A stretch of 64,000 nt of DNA from Ralstonia thomasii (GCF_958405895.1 NZ_CATZAR010000004.1); one strand, 5' to 3'; shown: positions 8,711 to 17,852, counted from the first letter of the stretch. Translations and numbers: made by a program. Notes: generated by a model from the letters alone, not told the origin.

Positions 8711-9081
8711 TGGCTGGCCGTGCACTTGTCCTGTTTGCGCACGGCGCGCGCGACGCGCGCTGGCGTGAACCGTTCGACCGCCTGCGCGAGCGTTTGGCTG
8801 CGCAGCAGCCCGACGTTGACACGCGCCTCGCCTTTCTCGAACTGATGGCGCCCGATCTGCCGGGCACCATCGCTGACCTGGCCGCAAACGGCACGCAGAG
8901 CATCACCATCGTGCCCGTGTTCTTCGGCCAGGGCGGCCACCTGCGGCGCGATCTGCCTGCGCTGGTCGCGCAATGCACGCAGGCGCATCCCGCCCTCTCC
9001 ATCCGCTGCGCCGACGCCGTTGGCGAAGACGACGCCGTACTCGACGCCATCGCGGGTTACTGCGTCCGGCAACTGGGCTAA
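8710..9081 (+). CDS. cbiX: Short CbiX-type sirohydrochlorin chelatase
   Basis: 123-residue single-domain CbiX family protein. His11 (LFAHGARD) and His77 (FFGQGGHLRRD) correspond to the two metal-binding histidines of class II chelatases. Single-domain forms act as homodimers and insert a metal into sirohydrochlorin. The sulfite reductase and CobA genes nearby suggest iron insertion to make siroheme; cobalt for cobalamin is the alternative. It is coupled to lptG by TGATG, an odd partner for a tetrapyrrole enzyme. Confidence 0.85.
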   Translation: MAGRALVLFAHGARDARWREPFDRLRERLAAQQPDVDTRLAFLELMAPDLPGTIADLAANGTQSITIVPVFFGQGGHLRRDLPALVAQCTQAHPALSIRCADAVGEDDAVLDAIAGYCVRQLG

Positions 9082-9091
9082 ACCAGACGCC

Positions 9092-9493
9092 CTACTGCGG
9101 TTCTGCCGCGCGCGCGAAGCGCGCATGCACGTTGTTCTCGACGTGAAAGCCATGCGCGCCGAACTCCACCAGTTCCAGTGTCAACCCGAGATAACGGCGC
9201 GCAAACACGTCGGCCAGATGCGCACGCATGGCGGCGAACATCGCTGCACAGATCGGCCCCGTCACGGCTTTGCGCCGCCCCGCCTTGATGCGGAACGTCA
9301 CGTGGATGAAGGCATCGTCTTCCGCGCCATCGGCCATGCGGTATTGGTCGAGGCGCAGCGCGCGCGTGCGGATGCCACCAATGGGAAACACATCCGCATA
9401 GCCGATCAGCACATCGTTAAGCACGCGCATCAGCTCAGGAATGCGCGCATCGGCCTCGACATTGGCGGTGTATTCGATGATGACGTGCGGCAT
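9092..9493 (-). CDS. 5-carboxymethyl-2-hydroxymuconate isomerase-like tautomerase
   Basis: 133 residues starting MPHVIIEYTANVEAD. The proline exposed after Met removal is the catalytic base of the tautomerase superfamily, and the length and MPH start match CHMI (HpaF), which acts in homoprotocatechuate breakdown. I chose the ATG at 9493 for that reason; twelve more in-frame codons upstream would bury the proline. No other hpa gene is nearby, so the true substrate is uncertain. It is convergent with cbiX, with a 10-base gap. Confidence 0.82.
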   Translation of the reverse strand: MPHVIIEYTANVEADARIPELMRVLNDVLIGYADVFPIGGIRTRALRLDQYRMADGAEDDAFIHVTFRIKAGRRKAVTGPICAAMFAAMRAHLADVFARRYLGLTLELVEFGAHGFHVENNVHARFARAAEPQ

Positions 9494-9540
9494 GGCACTG
9501 ATCTCCCCCCGGAGAATGAAATAGGTCAAAGCATCTCATG

Positions 9541-9576
9541 CCCGGCAGCGTTGTCGCTGTACCCGGGCGGGTTTTT
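9541..9576 (+). terminator. Possible terminator
   Basis: CCCGGCAGCG, TTGT loop, CGCTG-TAC-CCGGG, then CGGGTTTTT. The stem is interrupted by three bases. It would stop plus-strand transcripts running past cbiX antisense to the isomerase gene; the poly-T is on the plus strand only. Confidence 0.4.
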
Positions 9577-9627
9577 ACTGCGTGAAGAAGGGGGAGTGAG
9601 AGAAAGCGCTGGCGCGCCGAGCGCAGC

Positions 9628-10437
9628 TCAGGCGGCCAAGCTATGGGGATGCGCGTCGAGCGCGGGTTCAGATGCGGCCGCCGATGCCCGCACGGCCAAC
9701 GCGTCGCCGATCATCAGCAGGCTCGGATGCTCGGCGTTGATCCACTCCGCGGCGGCGCCATTGGCCATCTGCTGCAGCGTGAAGCACGCCGAGCGCTGCT
9801 CGGGCGTGGTGGCAGCCTCGACCACCCAAGCGGGGGTGGACGGCGCGCGGCCACGTGCGATCAGGTCTGCTGCGATGGAGGCGGCCTGATCACGGCCCAT
9901 GTAGTAGACGAGCGAATCGGCCTGCGCTACGGGTTCCGGCACGGCGCCTTCGGGTTGCGGCGTGTCCGGGTCGGTCGCCTTGGCTTGCGTAACAAACGCG
10001 ACGCTGCGGGCAACGCCGCGCTTGGTCAAGGGTTGACGAATGGCGGACGCGGCTGCCAGCGCCGCCGTAATGCCCGGGACGACTTCGTAGTCGATGCCGG
10101 CCTGCTCGAGCGCCTGCAGTTCCTCGTCGGCACGGCCGAACAGCATCGGATCGCCCCCCTTCAGGCGCACGACGCGCTGATATTTGGTGGCCAGATCGAC
10201 GAGTTGGCGATTGATGAAGCGCTGCGCGGTCGAACGCTTGCCGCAGCGCTTGCCGACCGCAATCAACACGGCCTGCGGGCAGTACTGGAAGACCTCCGGC
10301 GAGACCAGTGCGTCATGCAGCACGACCTCGGCTTCGCCCAACAATCGTGCACCGCGCACCGTGATGAGGTCCGCGGCGCCGGGGCCCGCACCAATCAGGC
10401 TCACGTGGCCAAGTGTTTTGGGGGTCTTCGCTTCCAT
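9628..10437 (-). CDS. cobA: Uroporphyrinogen-III C-methyltransferase (SUMT)
   Basis: SAM-dependent enzyme converting uroporphyrinogen III to precorrin-2, entry to siroheme and cobalamin. 269 residues; motifs LIGAGPGAADLITVRGARLL near the start, VVRLKGGDPMLFGR mid-protein and VVPGITAALAAAS are the family signatures. It is a stand-alone methyltransferase with no CysG dehydrogenase/ferrochelatase domain. I chose MEAKTPKTLG at 10437. It is the last gene of the cys operon, 56 bases after cysN, and would supply siroheme precursor for CysI. A C-terminal Ala-rich tail is present. Confidence 0.95.
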   Translation of the reverse strand: MEAKTPKTLGHVSLIGAGPGAADLITVRGARLLGEAEVVLHDALVSPEVFQYCPQAVLIAVGKRCGKRSTAQRFINRQLVDLATKYQRVVRLKGGDPMLFGRADEELQALEQAGIDYEVVPGITAALAAASAIRQPLTKRGVARSVAFVTQAKATDPDTPQPEGAVPEPVAQADSLVYYMGRDQAASIAADLIARGRAPSTPAWVVEAATTPEQRSACFTLQQMANGAAAEWINAEHPSLLMIGDALAVRASAAASEPALDAHPHSLAA

Positions 10438-10493
10438 TGCCTGGATTCCTTTGCTTTTTCCTGCGGCGCGCAACTTAGCACGCGCCATCCACA

Positions 10494-11825
10494 TTAGGAA
10501 AATGCACGGATCATGCCAGCCGCCACCGTATGGTGCGTGGCTTCGTCCACCAGGATGAATGCGCCGGTGGCCGGGTTGTCGCCATATGCGTCGCAGACGA
10601 TCGGCTTCTGCAGGCTGATGTTGACCGTACCGATATCGTTGAGCGCGATCTGCTTGCGGCCGGTCTCGTGCGACAGCGTATGCACGTCCAGCACGCGCTC
10701 CACATCCGACACGCGTGCGAACACGGTGGCGGTCGTGTGCTTGAGCACGTACTTGCGGGCCGGATTCAGCTCATGCTCGTCGAACCAGCACAGGTCGGCA
10801 TGCAGCTTCTTGGCGGCATTGGCTGCCGTGGTCGGGGCAGCGACGATCGTGTCGCCGCGGGAGATGTCCACGTCGTCGGCCAGGCGCACGGTAATGGTCT
10901 CGCCGGGGCCGGCGGAATCAGCTGCGCCATTGGGCGTCAGCACTTCGGCCACCGTGGTTTCGCGGTTGGCGGGCAGCACGCGCACGGCTTGGCCGACGCG
11001 CACGGTGCCGGCTTCCACACGGCCCATGTAGCCGCGGAAATCATCGGCCTGCGAGCCGTCCTGGCGCGCCACCAGCTGCACCGGGAAGCGCAGCGCATCG
11101 TCGCCCGCCGGGGCGGTCTCTTCCACCTTCAAGTCTTCCAGCAGCGCCAGCAGCGGCTCGCCCTGGTACCACGGCATGGCTTCGGACGCATGAACGATAT
11201 TGTCGCCGCGCAGCGCAGACACCGGCACGTAGCGCACGTCGCGCAAGCCGAGTTGTGCGGCCAGTGCATCGTAGGCGGTACGGATTTCGTTGAAGCGCGC
11301 TTCGCTGTAGTCGACCAGGTCCATCTTGTTGATGGCCACGATCACGTGCTGCAGTTCCAGCAGTTTCACGATGGCAGAATGGCGCTTGGTCTGAGCCAGC
11401 AACTCCGTCTTGCCGTCAACGGTCGTCACACGCGTGGCATCGATCAGGATGATGGCGGCGTGCGCGGTCGAGGCGCCGGTCACCATGTTGCGCGTGTACT
11501 GCTCGTGGCCCGGCGTATCCGCAATGATGAACTTGCGGCGCGCGGTCGAGAAATAGCGGTACGCCACGTCAATCGTGATGCCCTGCTCGCGCTCGGCTTC
11601 CAGGCCGTCGGTCAGCAGCGAGAAGTCGATCTGCTCGCCGGCAGTGCGTTTGTTCTTGGCGTTGGCCAGCGCTTGCAACTGGTCGGTCAGCACGGCCTTG
11701 CTGTCGTACAGCAAGCGGCCAATCAGCGTGCTCTTGCCGTCGTCAACGGAACCGGCGGTGATGAAGCGCAGCAGGCCTTGGTGCGATGCAGGATGCGTCG
11801 CTGGGTGCGTCGAATTCGTCGTCAT
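10494..11825 (-). CDS. cysN: Sulfate adenylyltransferase subunit 1 CysN
   Basis: GTPase subunit that drives APS formation by CysD. 443 residues with G1 AGSVDDGKSTLIGRLL, G3 DTPGHEQYTRN and G4 NKMD, then EF-Tu-like beta-barrel domains. There is no fused APS-kinase (CysC) domain, unlike many bifunctional CysNC proteins. The chosen ATG (MTTNSTHPATHPASHQG) is 2 bases after the cysD stop. Together with CysD it forms the cytosolic ATP sulfurylase that starts sulfate assimilation. Confidence 0.96.
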   Translation of the reverse strand: MTTNSTHPATHPASHQGLLRFITAGSVDDGKSTLIGRLLYDSKAVLTDQLQALANAKNKRTAGEQIDFSLLTDGLEAEREQGITIDVAYRYFSTARRKFIIADTPGHEQYTRNMVTGASTAHAAIILIDATRVTTVDGKTELLAQTKRHSAIVKLLELQHVIVAINKMDLVDYSEARFNEIRTAYDALAAQLGLRDVRYVPVSALRGDNIVHASEAMPWYQGEPLLALLEDLKVEETAPAGDDALRFPVQLVARQDGSQADDFRGYMGRVEAGTVRVGQAVRVLPANRETTVAEVLTPNGAADSAGPGETITVRLADDVDISRGDTIVAAPTTAANAAKKLHADLCWFDEHELNPARKYVLKHTTATVFARVSDVERVLDVHTLSHETGRKQIALNDIGTVNISLQKPIVCDAYGDNPATGAFILVDEATHHTVAAGMIRAFS

Positions 11826-11827
11826 GA

Positions 11828-12778
11828 TCAGAAATACCCTTCCTTCTTGCGCTTTTCCATCGAGGCTTCGCTCGTCTGGTCGTCCATGCGCGTGGCGCCG
11901 CGTTCGGTGATTTCGGTCACGGCCGTCTCGGCGATGATCTCGGCCGGCGTGGCGGCGGTGCTCGCCACCGGGCATGTGCAGCTGATGTCGCCCACGGTGC
12001 GGAAGCGCACCGACAGGACTTCGCTCACGTCGCCGTCGGCCTTGGGCGTGATCGACGTGACGGGCACCAGCAGGCCGTTCTTGCGCACCACTTCACGCTC
12101 GTGCGCGTAGTAGATCGGCGGCAGGGCGAGGTTCTCGCGGGCGATGTACTGCCACACGTCGAGTTCCGTCCAGTTGGAGATCGGGAACACGCGCATCTGC
12201 TCGCCCTGCGCCATGCGTGCGTTGTACAAGCTCCAGAGTTCCGGGCGCTGGGCCTTCGGATCCCACTGGCCGAACTCGTCGCGGAACGAGAAGATGCGCT
12301 CCTTCGCACGGGCCTTTTCTTCGTCGCGGCGGGCACCGCCCATCAGGGCGTCGAAGCCGTGCGATTCGATCGTCTCCAGCAGCGTGACGGCCTGTGCGGC
12401 GTTGCGCGAATCGGTCTCTTTACGCAGGCGCACGGTGCCGCGCTTGATGGAATCCTCCACATGGCCCACCACCAAGCGAGCACCCAGCTTGGCGACCTGC
12501 TCGTCGCGGAAGGTGATCACCTCGGGGTAGTTGTGACCCGTGTCGATGTGCACCAGCGGGAACGGCAGCTCGATCTTGCGCTCGCCCAGGCGGAAGGCCT
12601 TGAGCGCCAGATGCAGCATGACGATCGAATCCTTGCCGCCCGAGAACAGCAGCGCCGGGTTGCGGCACTCGGCCACCACCTCGCGGATGATGTAGATCGA
12701 CTCGGCTTCCAGCCAGTCGAGGTGCTCGTTCTGCACAGGCGTCAATGCCGTGCCGGGGATTTCGCTCATGACTCCCAT
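11828..12778 (-). CDS. cysD: Sulfate adenylyltransferase subunit 2 CysD
   Basis: ATP-sulfurylase catalytic subunit of the PP-loop superfamily, about 316 residues. The PP-loop is LLFSGGKDSIVML; GGARRDEEKARAKERIFSFRD follows mid-protein. Two starts are possible: 12778 (MGVMSEIPG, good AAGGAAAGGA before it) and 12769 (MSEIPG); I used the first. It lies 10 bases after cysH and 2 bases before cysN in the same operon. Confidence 0.95.
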   Translation of the reverse strand: MGVMSEIPGTALTPVQNEHLDWLEAESIYIIREVVAECRNPALLFSGGKDSIVMLHLALKAFRLGERKIELPFPLVHIDTGHNYPEVITFRDEQVAKLGARLVVGHVEDSIKRGTVRLRKETDSRNAAQAVTLLETIESHGFDALMGGARRDEEKARAKERIFSFRDEFGQWDPKAQRPELWSLYNARMAQGEQMRVFPISNWTELDVWQYIARENLALPPIYYAHEREVVRKNGLLVPVTSITPKADGDVSEVLSVRFRTVGDISCTCPVASTAATPAEIIAETAVTEITERGATRMDDQTSEASMEKRKKEGYF

Positions 12779-12788
12779 GTTCCTTTCC

Positions 12789-13592
12789 TTAGCTCTTTTG
12801 CGACAGATTCGTCGCATGCAGACCGCATTCCTTGCTGTCGCGCGATTCCCACCACCAGCGGCCGGCGCGCACATCCTCACCAGCGCGCACCGCACGCGTG
12901 CAAGGCTCGCAGCCAATGCTGGGATAGCCCTTGTCGTGCAGCGCGTTGGTGGGCACGTTGTGCTGCTCGAGGTAGGCCCAGACTTCAGGCTCGGACCAGT
13001 CGAACAGCGGGTTGTACTTGGCGATGCCGCGGGCGTCGTCGTCTTCAGCAAACGGCAGGTCGGCACGGGTGACGGCCTGCTCGCGTCGCTGGCCCGTCAG
13101 CCATGCGTCGGCATCTTTGAGCGCGCGATTCAGCGGCACCACCTTGCGGATGTTGCAGCAGGCCTTGCGCAGTTCGATGCTGTCGTAGAAGGCGTTCAGG
13201 CCGTGGTCACGGACGTAGGCTTCCACTGCGCGGGCATCCGGTGCGTATTGCTCGATCACATAACCGTAGTGCTCGCGGATGCGCTCGAGCATCGCCAGCG
13301 TTTCGGCGTGCAGACGGCCGGTCTGCAGCGTGAAGATCGGCAGGTGCGCCCGCACGGCCTGGGGGCTGCGCAGGATCGCATCGGTCACGACCATGTCTTC
13401 GGCTGCCAGGCTGGTGGCGAACTTTGCCACGCCGTGCCTGGCGGCAATCTCGGCCAGGCGCTCGAACAGCGCGGCTTCCTTCGCAGCGAGGGCTTCAGCC
13501 GTGCCGGTGTAGACCGGACGCGTCCACAGCACCGGGCGCCCGATAGCGGACACCGGCACCTCGGACAGGGCAGCCTCTTGGAACTCGCTCAT
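12789..13592 (-). CDS. cysH: Adenylylsulfate (APS) reductase CysH
   Basis: Reduces APS to sulfite with thioredoxin. 267 residues; PP-loop-like segment followed by KACCNIRK and GCEPCTR, the two cysteine pairs that bind a [4Fe-4S] cluster in APS-using enzymes and are absent from PAPS reductases. The C-terminal KECGLH holds the catalytic cysteine. The lack of a cysC in this cluster agrees with direct APS use. The chosen ATG overlaps the DUF934 stop by 4 bases, so the two are coupled. Confidence 0.95.
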   Translation of the reverse strand: MSEFQEAALSEVPVSAIGRPVLWTRPVYTGTAEALAAKEAALFERLAEIAARHGVAKFATSLAAEDMVVTDAILRSPQAVRAHLPIFTLQTGRLHAETLAMLERIREHYGYVIEQYAPDARAVEAYVRDHGLNAFYDSIELRKACCNIRKVVPLNRALKDADAWLTGQRREQAVTRADLPFAEDDDARGIAKYNPLFDWSEPEVWAYLEQHNVPTNALHDKGYPSIGCEPCTRAVRAGEDVRAGRWWWESRDSKECGLHATNLSQKS

Positions 13593-14137
13593 ACTGCGCT
13601 CGCCTCGGTAGCACGCTCGCGGCGGAACAACGGACGCGGCTCGTCGACGGCGCCTTGGTAGCGCACGCTGATCTCGCCGAAGCCGTTCAGTGCATCGTCG
13701 ATGTTCTTGTCTGCGCGCACGGCGTAAGCGTCGAAACCGCAACGGCGCATGAAGTCCAGTTGATCGCGCAGCACGTCGCCGATGGCACGCAACTCACGCG
13801 TGAAGCCCAGGCGCTGGCGCAGCAGGAACGCGGTGCTGTAGCCACGGCCATCACGGAAGACCGGGAAATCCACCGCCACCAGCGACAAGCTGGGCAGGTC
13901 TGCCTCCAGCGCGAACGGCTCGTCGTCCGGAGCGAGCCAGACGGCCAGTGTGCCGGCGCGGGCGCGGGCGAGCAGTGCGTCGCGGTGGGCTTCCCAATAG
14001 GGCAGCGGCACGATGGCGTGCGCGGCGGCGTCCACATCGGCTTGCGTCAGCTCACCACCTTCCGGGGTGCGCAGCACGGTCCATTCGTCAGCCACGATTT
14101 GCGGGGCACCGTTTTGCAGCTTGATGATCTTGCTCAT
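13589..14137 (-). CDS. DUF934 protein, probable sulfite-reductase partner
   Basis: 182-residue protein of the DUF934 family, widely found right after cysI in proteobacteria; function not established. It contains only one cysteine (RRCGFDAYAV), so it is unlikely to be an iron-sulfur electron carrier itself. No membrane segment or signal peptide is seen. It lies 18 bases after cysI and overlaps cysH by 4 bases. The position suggests a role with CysI in assembly, electron delivery or regulation; this is inference from context. Confidence 0.88.
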   Translation of the reverse strand: MSKIIKLQNGAPQIVADEWTVLRTPEGGELTQADVDAAAHAIVPLPYWEAHRDALLARARAGTLAVWLAPDDEPFALEADLPSLSLVAVDFPVFRDGRGYSTAFLLRQRLGFTRELRAIGDVLRDQLDFMRRCGFDAYAVRADKNIDDALNGFGEISVRYQGAVDEPRPLFRRERATEASAV

Positions 14138-14155
14138 GTTCGTTTCCCTCGGCTT

Positions 14156-15817
14156 TCAGGCTTCTGCACGGGCGTAGACGCGTTCCTTGAACGGGGCCAT
14201 GCCGATGCGGTGATAGGTGTCGATGAAGCGTTCGTCTTCCGTGCGGTTGGCGACGAAGGTATCGATGATGCGCTCGATCACGTCGGGCATTTCTTCGGCC
14301 TTGAACGACGGGCCGATGATCTTGCCGATCGCCGAGTCGTTGCCCTGTGCGCCCCCCAGCGACACCTGGTACCACTCTTCTTCGTGCTTATCGACACCCA
14401 GGATGCCGATGTTGCCGACGTGGTGGTGACCGCACGAGTTGATGCAACCCGAGATGTTGAGCGACAGCTCGCCCAGGTCGTGCACGTAATCGAGATCGTC
14501 GAAGCGCGCCTGAATCGCCTGCGCGATGGGGATCGACTTGGCGTTGGCCAGCGAGCAGAAGTCACCGCCCGGGCACGCAATGATGTCGGTCAGCAGGCCG
14601 ATGTTGGCGGTGGCCATGCCGTGCTCCTTTGCCAGCTGCCACAGCTCCAGCAAGTCGTGCTTCTTCACGTCCGGCAGGATCAGGTTTTGCTCGTGCGCGA
14701 CACGCACCTCGCCAAAACCGAACCGCTCGGACCAATCCGCCACCAGCGCCATCTGCTCGGCCGTGGCGTCGCCCGGGGGCAGCGCCGCGCCCGGCTTGAG
14801 CGAGAGCGTGACAGCGGCATAGCCCGGCACACGGTGCGGATGCACGTTGCGGCTCACCCAGCGGGCGAACGCCTTGTTCTCCAGTAGCGCCTTTTCATAG
14901 GCAGCGTCGGTGTCGGCCAGCTTTTCATACGCGGGCGGCGCGAAGAACTGCGCCACGCGGTCGAACTCGGCCTGCGTGATGGTCGACGGGCCGTCCTTGA
15001 TGTGCTGCCACTCTTCTTCCACCTGGCGCGCAAATTCCTCAGCGCCGATGGCCTTCACGAGAATCTTGATACGCGCCTTGTACTTGTTGTCGCGGCGGCC
15101 GTAGCGGTTGTACACGCGCACGGCGGCCTCGATGTACGACAGCATGTGCTGCCACGGCAGGTCTTCCTTGATGATTGCGCCCAGGATCGGCGTGCGGCCC
15201 ATGCCGCCGCCGGCCAGGATGCGCAGCAGCGTCTGCCCGTCCTTCTCATAGGCGTAGACGCCGATGTCATGCAGTTGCGTCACGGCGCGGTCGTCTCGCG
15301 AGGCCGACACGGCAATCTTGAACTTGCGCGGCAGGAACGCGAACTCGGGGATGAACGTCGACCATTGGCGCAGGATTTCCGCCAGCGGGCGCGCGTCGAT
15401 CACCTCGTCCGGTGCCACGCCGGCAAACTGGTCGGTCGTGATGTTGCGGATGCAGTTGCCCGAGGTCTGGATGGCGTGCATTTCCACCGAGGCCAGCTTG
15501 GCCAGGATGTCGGGCACCTGCTCCAGCTCGATCCAGTTGTACTGGATGTTCTGGCGCGTGCTGAAGTGGCCGTAGCCGCGGTCGTGCTCGGCGGCGATGT
15601 GGCTGAGCATGCGCAGTTGCTTGGCGCGCAGGTGGCCATACGGAATCGCCACGCGCAGCATGTAGGCGTGGCGCTGGTAGTACAGACCATTCTGCAGGCG
15701 CAGCGGCAGAAACTCTTCTTCCGTCAGTTCGCCCGAAATGCGGCGGCGCACCTGGTCGCGGAACTGCGCGACGCGGTCGGCGACGAGGCGGTGATCGTAA
15801 GCGTCGTATTGGTACAT
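14156..15817 (-). CDS. cysI: Sulfite reductase hemoprotein CysI
   Basis: Siroheme-[4Fe-4S] enzyme reducing sulfite to sulfide by six electrons. 553 residues; the cluster/siroheme motifs are ACPGGDFCSLANAKSI and NISGCINSCGHHHVG, and substrate-binding arginines lie in FSTRQNIQ and GNCIRNI. I used the ATG at 15817 (MYQYDAYDHRLV); a TTG five codons upstream is weaker. It leads the operon cysI-DUF934-cysH-cysD-cysN-cobA. No cysJ flavoprotein gene is nearby, so the electron donor is not evident. Confidence 0.95.
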   Translation of the reverse strand: MYQYDAYDHRLVADRVAQFRDQVRRRISGELTEEEFLPLRLQNGLYYQRHAYMLRVAIPYGHLRAKQLRMLSHIAAEHDRGYGHFSTRQNIQYNWIELEQVPDILAKLASVEMHAIQTSGNCIRNITTDQFAGVAPDEVIDARPLAEILRQWSTFIPEFAFLPRKFKIAVSASRDDRAVTQLHDIGVYAYEKDGQTLLRILAGGGMGRTPILGAIIKEDLPWQHMLSYIEAAVRVYNRYGRRDNKYKARIKILVKAIGAEEFARQVEEEWQHIKDGPSTITQAEFDRVAQFFAPPAYEKLADTDAAYEKALLENKAFARWVSRNVHPHRVPGYAAVTLSLKPGAALPPGDATAEQMALVADWSERFGFGEVRVAHEQNLILPDVKKHDLLELWQLAKEHGMATANIGLLTDIIACPGGDFCSLANAKSIPIAQAIQARFDDLDYVHDLGELSLNISGCINSCGHHHVGNIGILGVDKHEEEWYQVSLGGAQGNDSAIGKIIGPSFKAEEMPDVIERIIDTFVANRTEDERFIDTYHRIGMAPFKERVYARAEA

Positions 15818-15942
15818 GACTGTTCGGTCCAATCCGGCTGGGCCGGCGTGCGATTCAATTGGGGGAATGCGTTTCGTTATGGCGCTGCCGCCGATTCAAC
15901 GACAGCAGCCACAGTCAAGCAGGGCCGGCATGAAGTCATGCA

Positions 15943-16716
15943 TCACGACACCAGCTTGATGGCCGTGATCGTCAGCGTGGCGGCAAGCGCGCCGCGCACC
16001 AGACGTTCCGGCAGATTCTTGGACAGGCGCGCGCCCAGCCAGATACCCGGGATGGAGCCCACCAGCAGCGACACCAGCAGGTTCCAGTCGATCGTGCCCA
16101 GGTACATGTGGCCCAGGCCCGCCACGGCGGTCAGCGGCACGGCATAGGCGATGTCGGTGCCGGCCACTTCGGCGCTCTTCAATTCGGGATACAGGATGAG
16201 GATGAGCGTCGCGCCCACAGCACCCGCGCCGATGGACGACACCGTCACCAGCACGCCCAGCACCACGCCGACGATCACCGTGGCCACGGCCAGCGTGATG
16301 CCTTGCAAGCGATAGCGCGGGTTGCGGGCCAGCCAGCCCAGCACGCGCTGGCGGAACAGCAGCGAAATCACCGTCAGGATGACGGACACGCCAATCGTCA
16401 CGCGGATAAGGTGCATCCACTCGGCATCGAGATTGCCCATGCGCTTGAGTACCAGCACCGTCACCAGCGCGGCGGGCAGGCTGCCCAGGCAGAGCAGCTT
16501 AACGATGTCCCAGCGGATATGACCGTGGCTGCGGTGTGCGATCGTGCCGACACCCTTGGTCAGCGAGGCGAAGGCCAGGTCGGTGCCCACAGCGGTCGCC
16601 GGCGAAAAGCCGAACATCAACGTCAACAGCGGCGTCATCAGCGAGCCGCCGCCAACGCCCGTCAGGCCGACCAACAGGCCGACCAGCAGACCGGAAATCG
16701 TATAGGCAAGCGTCAT
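15943..16716 (-). CDS. TauE/SafE-type sulfite exporter
   Basis: 257 residues with about eight membrane segments and the two-repeat layout of the TauE/SafE family (GLTGVGGGSLMTPLL near the start, SSIGAGAVGATLI in the second half). Such proteins are thought to export sulfite, sulfoacetate or related anions. Its place between cysI and cysB, divergent from cysB, points to relief of sulfite build-up or sulfur anion traffic. The ATG at 16716 gives the usual start just before the first membrane helix. Confidence 0.85.
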   Translation of the reverse strand: MTLAYTISGLLVGLLVGLTGVGGGSLMTPLLTLMFGFSPATAVGTDLAFASLTKGVGTIAHRSHGHIRWDIVKLLCLGSLPAALVTVLVLKRMGNLDAEWMHLIRVTIGVSVILTVISLLFRQRVLGWLARNPRYRLQGITLAVATVIVGVVLGVLVTVSSIGAGAVGATLILILYPELKSAEVAGTDIAYAVPLTAVAGLGHMYLGTIDWNLLVSLLVGSIPGIWLGARLSKNLPERLVRGALAATLTITAIKLVS

Positions 16717-16797
16717 GGCGCAGGGACAGTGAGGGCGTGTTATCACGAAGTTCGAGCATCGTAATGAACTGGCCTCATATCCCAAACCAATAAAAAA

Positions 16798-16826
16798 TTG
16801 TTTGTTTATATGGCGTCGGTTATAAG
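16798..16826 (+). promoter_or_regulatory. Candidate cysB promoter
   Basis: TTGTTT, 17-base spacer, TATAAG, in the AT-rich gap between the exporter gene and cysB. The expected transcript start near 16833 gives a leader of about 37 bases. Confidence 0.5.
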
Positions 16827-16869
16827 TAGCGTTCAGTTCGCACCCGTTCTTCTTATTGACCGCGCAGCC

Positions 16870-17811
16870 ATGAACCTCCACCAATTCCGCTTCGTGCGCG
16901 AAGCCGTGCGGCAGAAATTCAACCTGACAGAGGCCGCAAAAGCGCTCTATACATCACAGCCAGGTGTCTCCAAGGCCATCATCGAGCTGGAAGAGGAACT
17001 GGGTGTCGATATCTTCACCCGTCACGGCAAGCGCATCCGGGGCCTCACGGAACCGGGCCGGCGCATCCTGGCTTCAGTCGAGCGCGTGCTGGAAGAGGTG
17101 GAAACCCTCAAGCGCGTGGGCAAGGACTACGCCGCGCAGGACCAGGGCAACTTCACCATCGCCACCACGCACACGCAGGCGCGCTATGCGTTGCCCAAGG
17201 CGATTGCCGAATTCACGCGCAGGTACCCCAAGGTGCGCCTTTCCATTCAGCAGGGCACGCCCGCGCAGATTGCGGAGATGGTGCTGCACGACCAGGCCGA
17301 CCTTGCCATCGCCACCGAAGGCATGTCGCATGTGAAGGATCTGATCTCGATCCCGGGCTACCAGTGGCAGCATGTGGTGGTGACGCCGCCTGACCACCCG
17401 CTTCTGTCGCGCCAGCACCTGACGCTGGACGACCTGAAGGGTTACCCGATCATCACGTACGACCACCACTTTGCCGGCCGGCCCAAGATCGACCACGCGT
17501 TCGAGCTGCGCCAGATCAAGCCCGACATCGTGCTCGAAGCCATCGACGCCGACGTCATCAAGACGTACGTGGAAGTGGGCCTGGGCGTGGGCATCGTGGC
17601 CGGCGTCGCGTTTGATGCCGAGCGCGACCGCAACCTGCGCGCCATTCCGGCCGGACACCTCTTCGGCACCAACGTCACGCACCTGGGCGTCAAACAAGGG
17701 GCGTACCTGCGCGGCTTCGTCTACACCTTCATCGAACTGTTTGCGCCGACGCTCACGCGCAAGCTGGTCGAACAACTCATGTCCGGCGATCACGAAGCGT
17801 ACGAGCTTTGA
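16870..17811 (+). CDS. cysB: CysB/Cbl-type LysR regulator of sulfur assimilation
   Basis: 313 residues starting MNLHQFRFVREAVRQKFNLTEAA, the distinctive CysB start; HTH about 18-40 (ALYTSQPGVSKAIIELE) and an effector domain from about 90, with ATTHTQARYALP typical of the sulfate/N-acetylserine-binding pocket. CysB proteins activate cys genes when sulfur is scarce, with O-acetyl- or N-acetylserine as inducer. The gene adjoins the cys operon and is divergent from the TauE-type exporter, so both are probable targets. Confidence 0.93.
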   Translation: MNLHQFRFVREAVRQKFNLTEAAKALYTSQPGVSKAIIELEEELGVDIFTRHGKRIRGLTEPGRRILASVERVLEEVETLKRVGKDYAAQDQGNFTIATTHTQARYALPKAIAEFTRRYPKVRLSIQQGTPAQIAEMVLHDQADLAIATEGMSHVKDLISIPGYQWQHVVVTPPDHPLLSRQHLTLDDLKGYPIITYDHHFAGRPKIDHAFELRQIKPDIVLEAIDADVIKTYVEVGLGVGIVAGVAFDAERDRNLRAIPAGHLFGTNVTHLGVKQGAYLRGFVYTFIELFAPTLTRKLVEQLMSGDHEAYEL

Positions 17812-17852
17812 TCCGCCGGCAATCTGCAACACTCGAACCTCCCGGAGATTTC

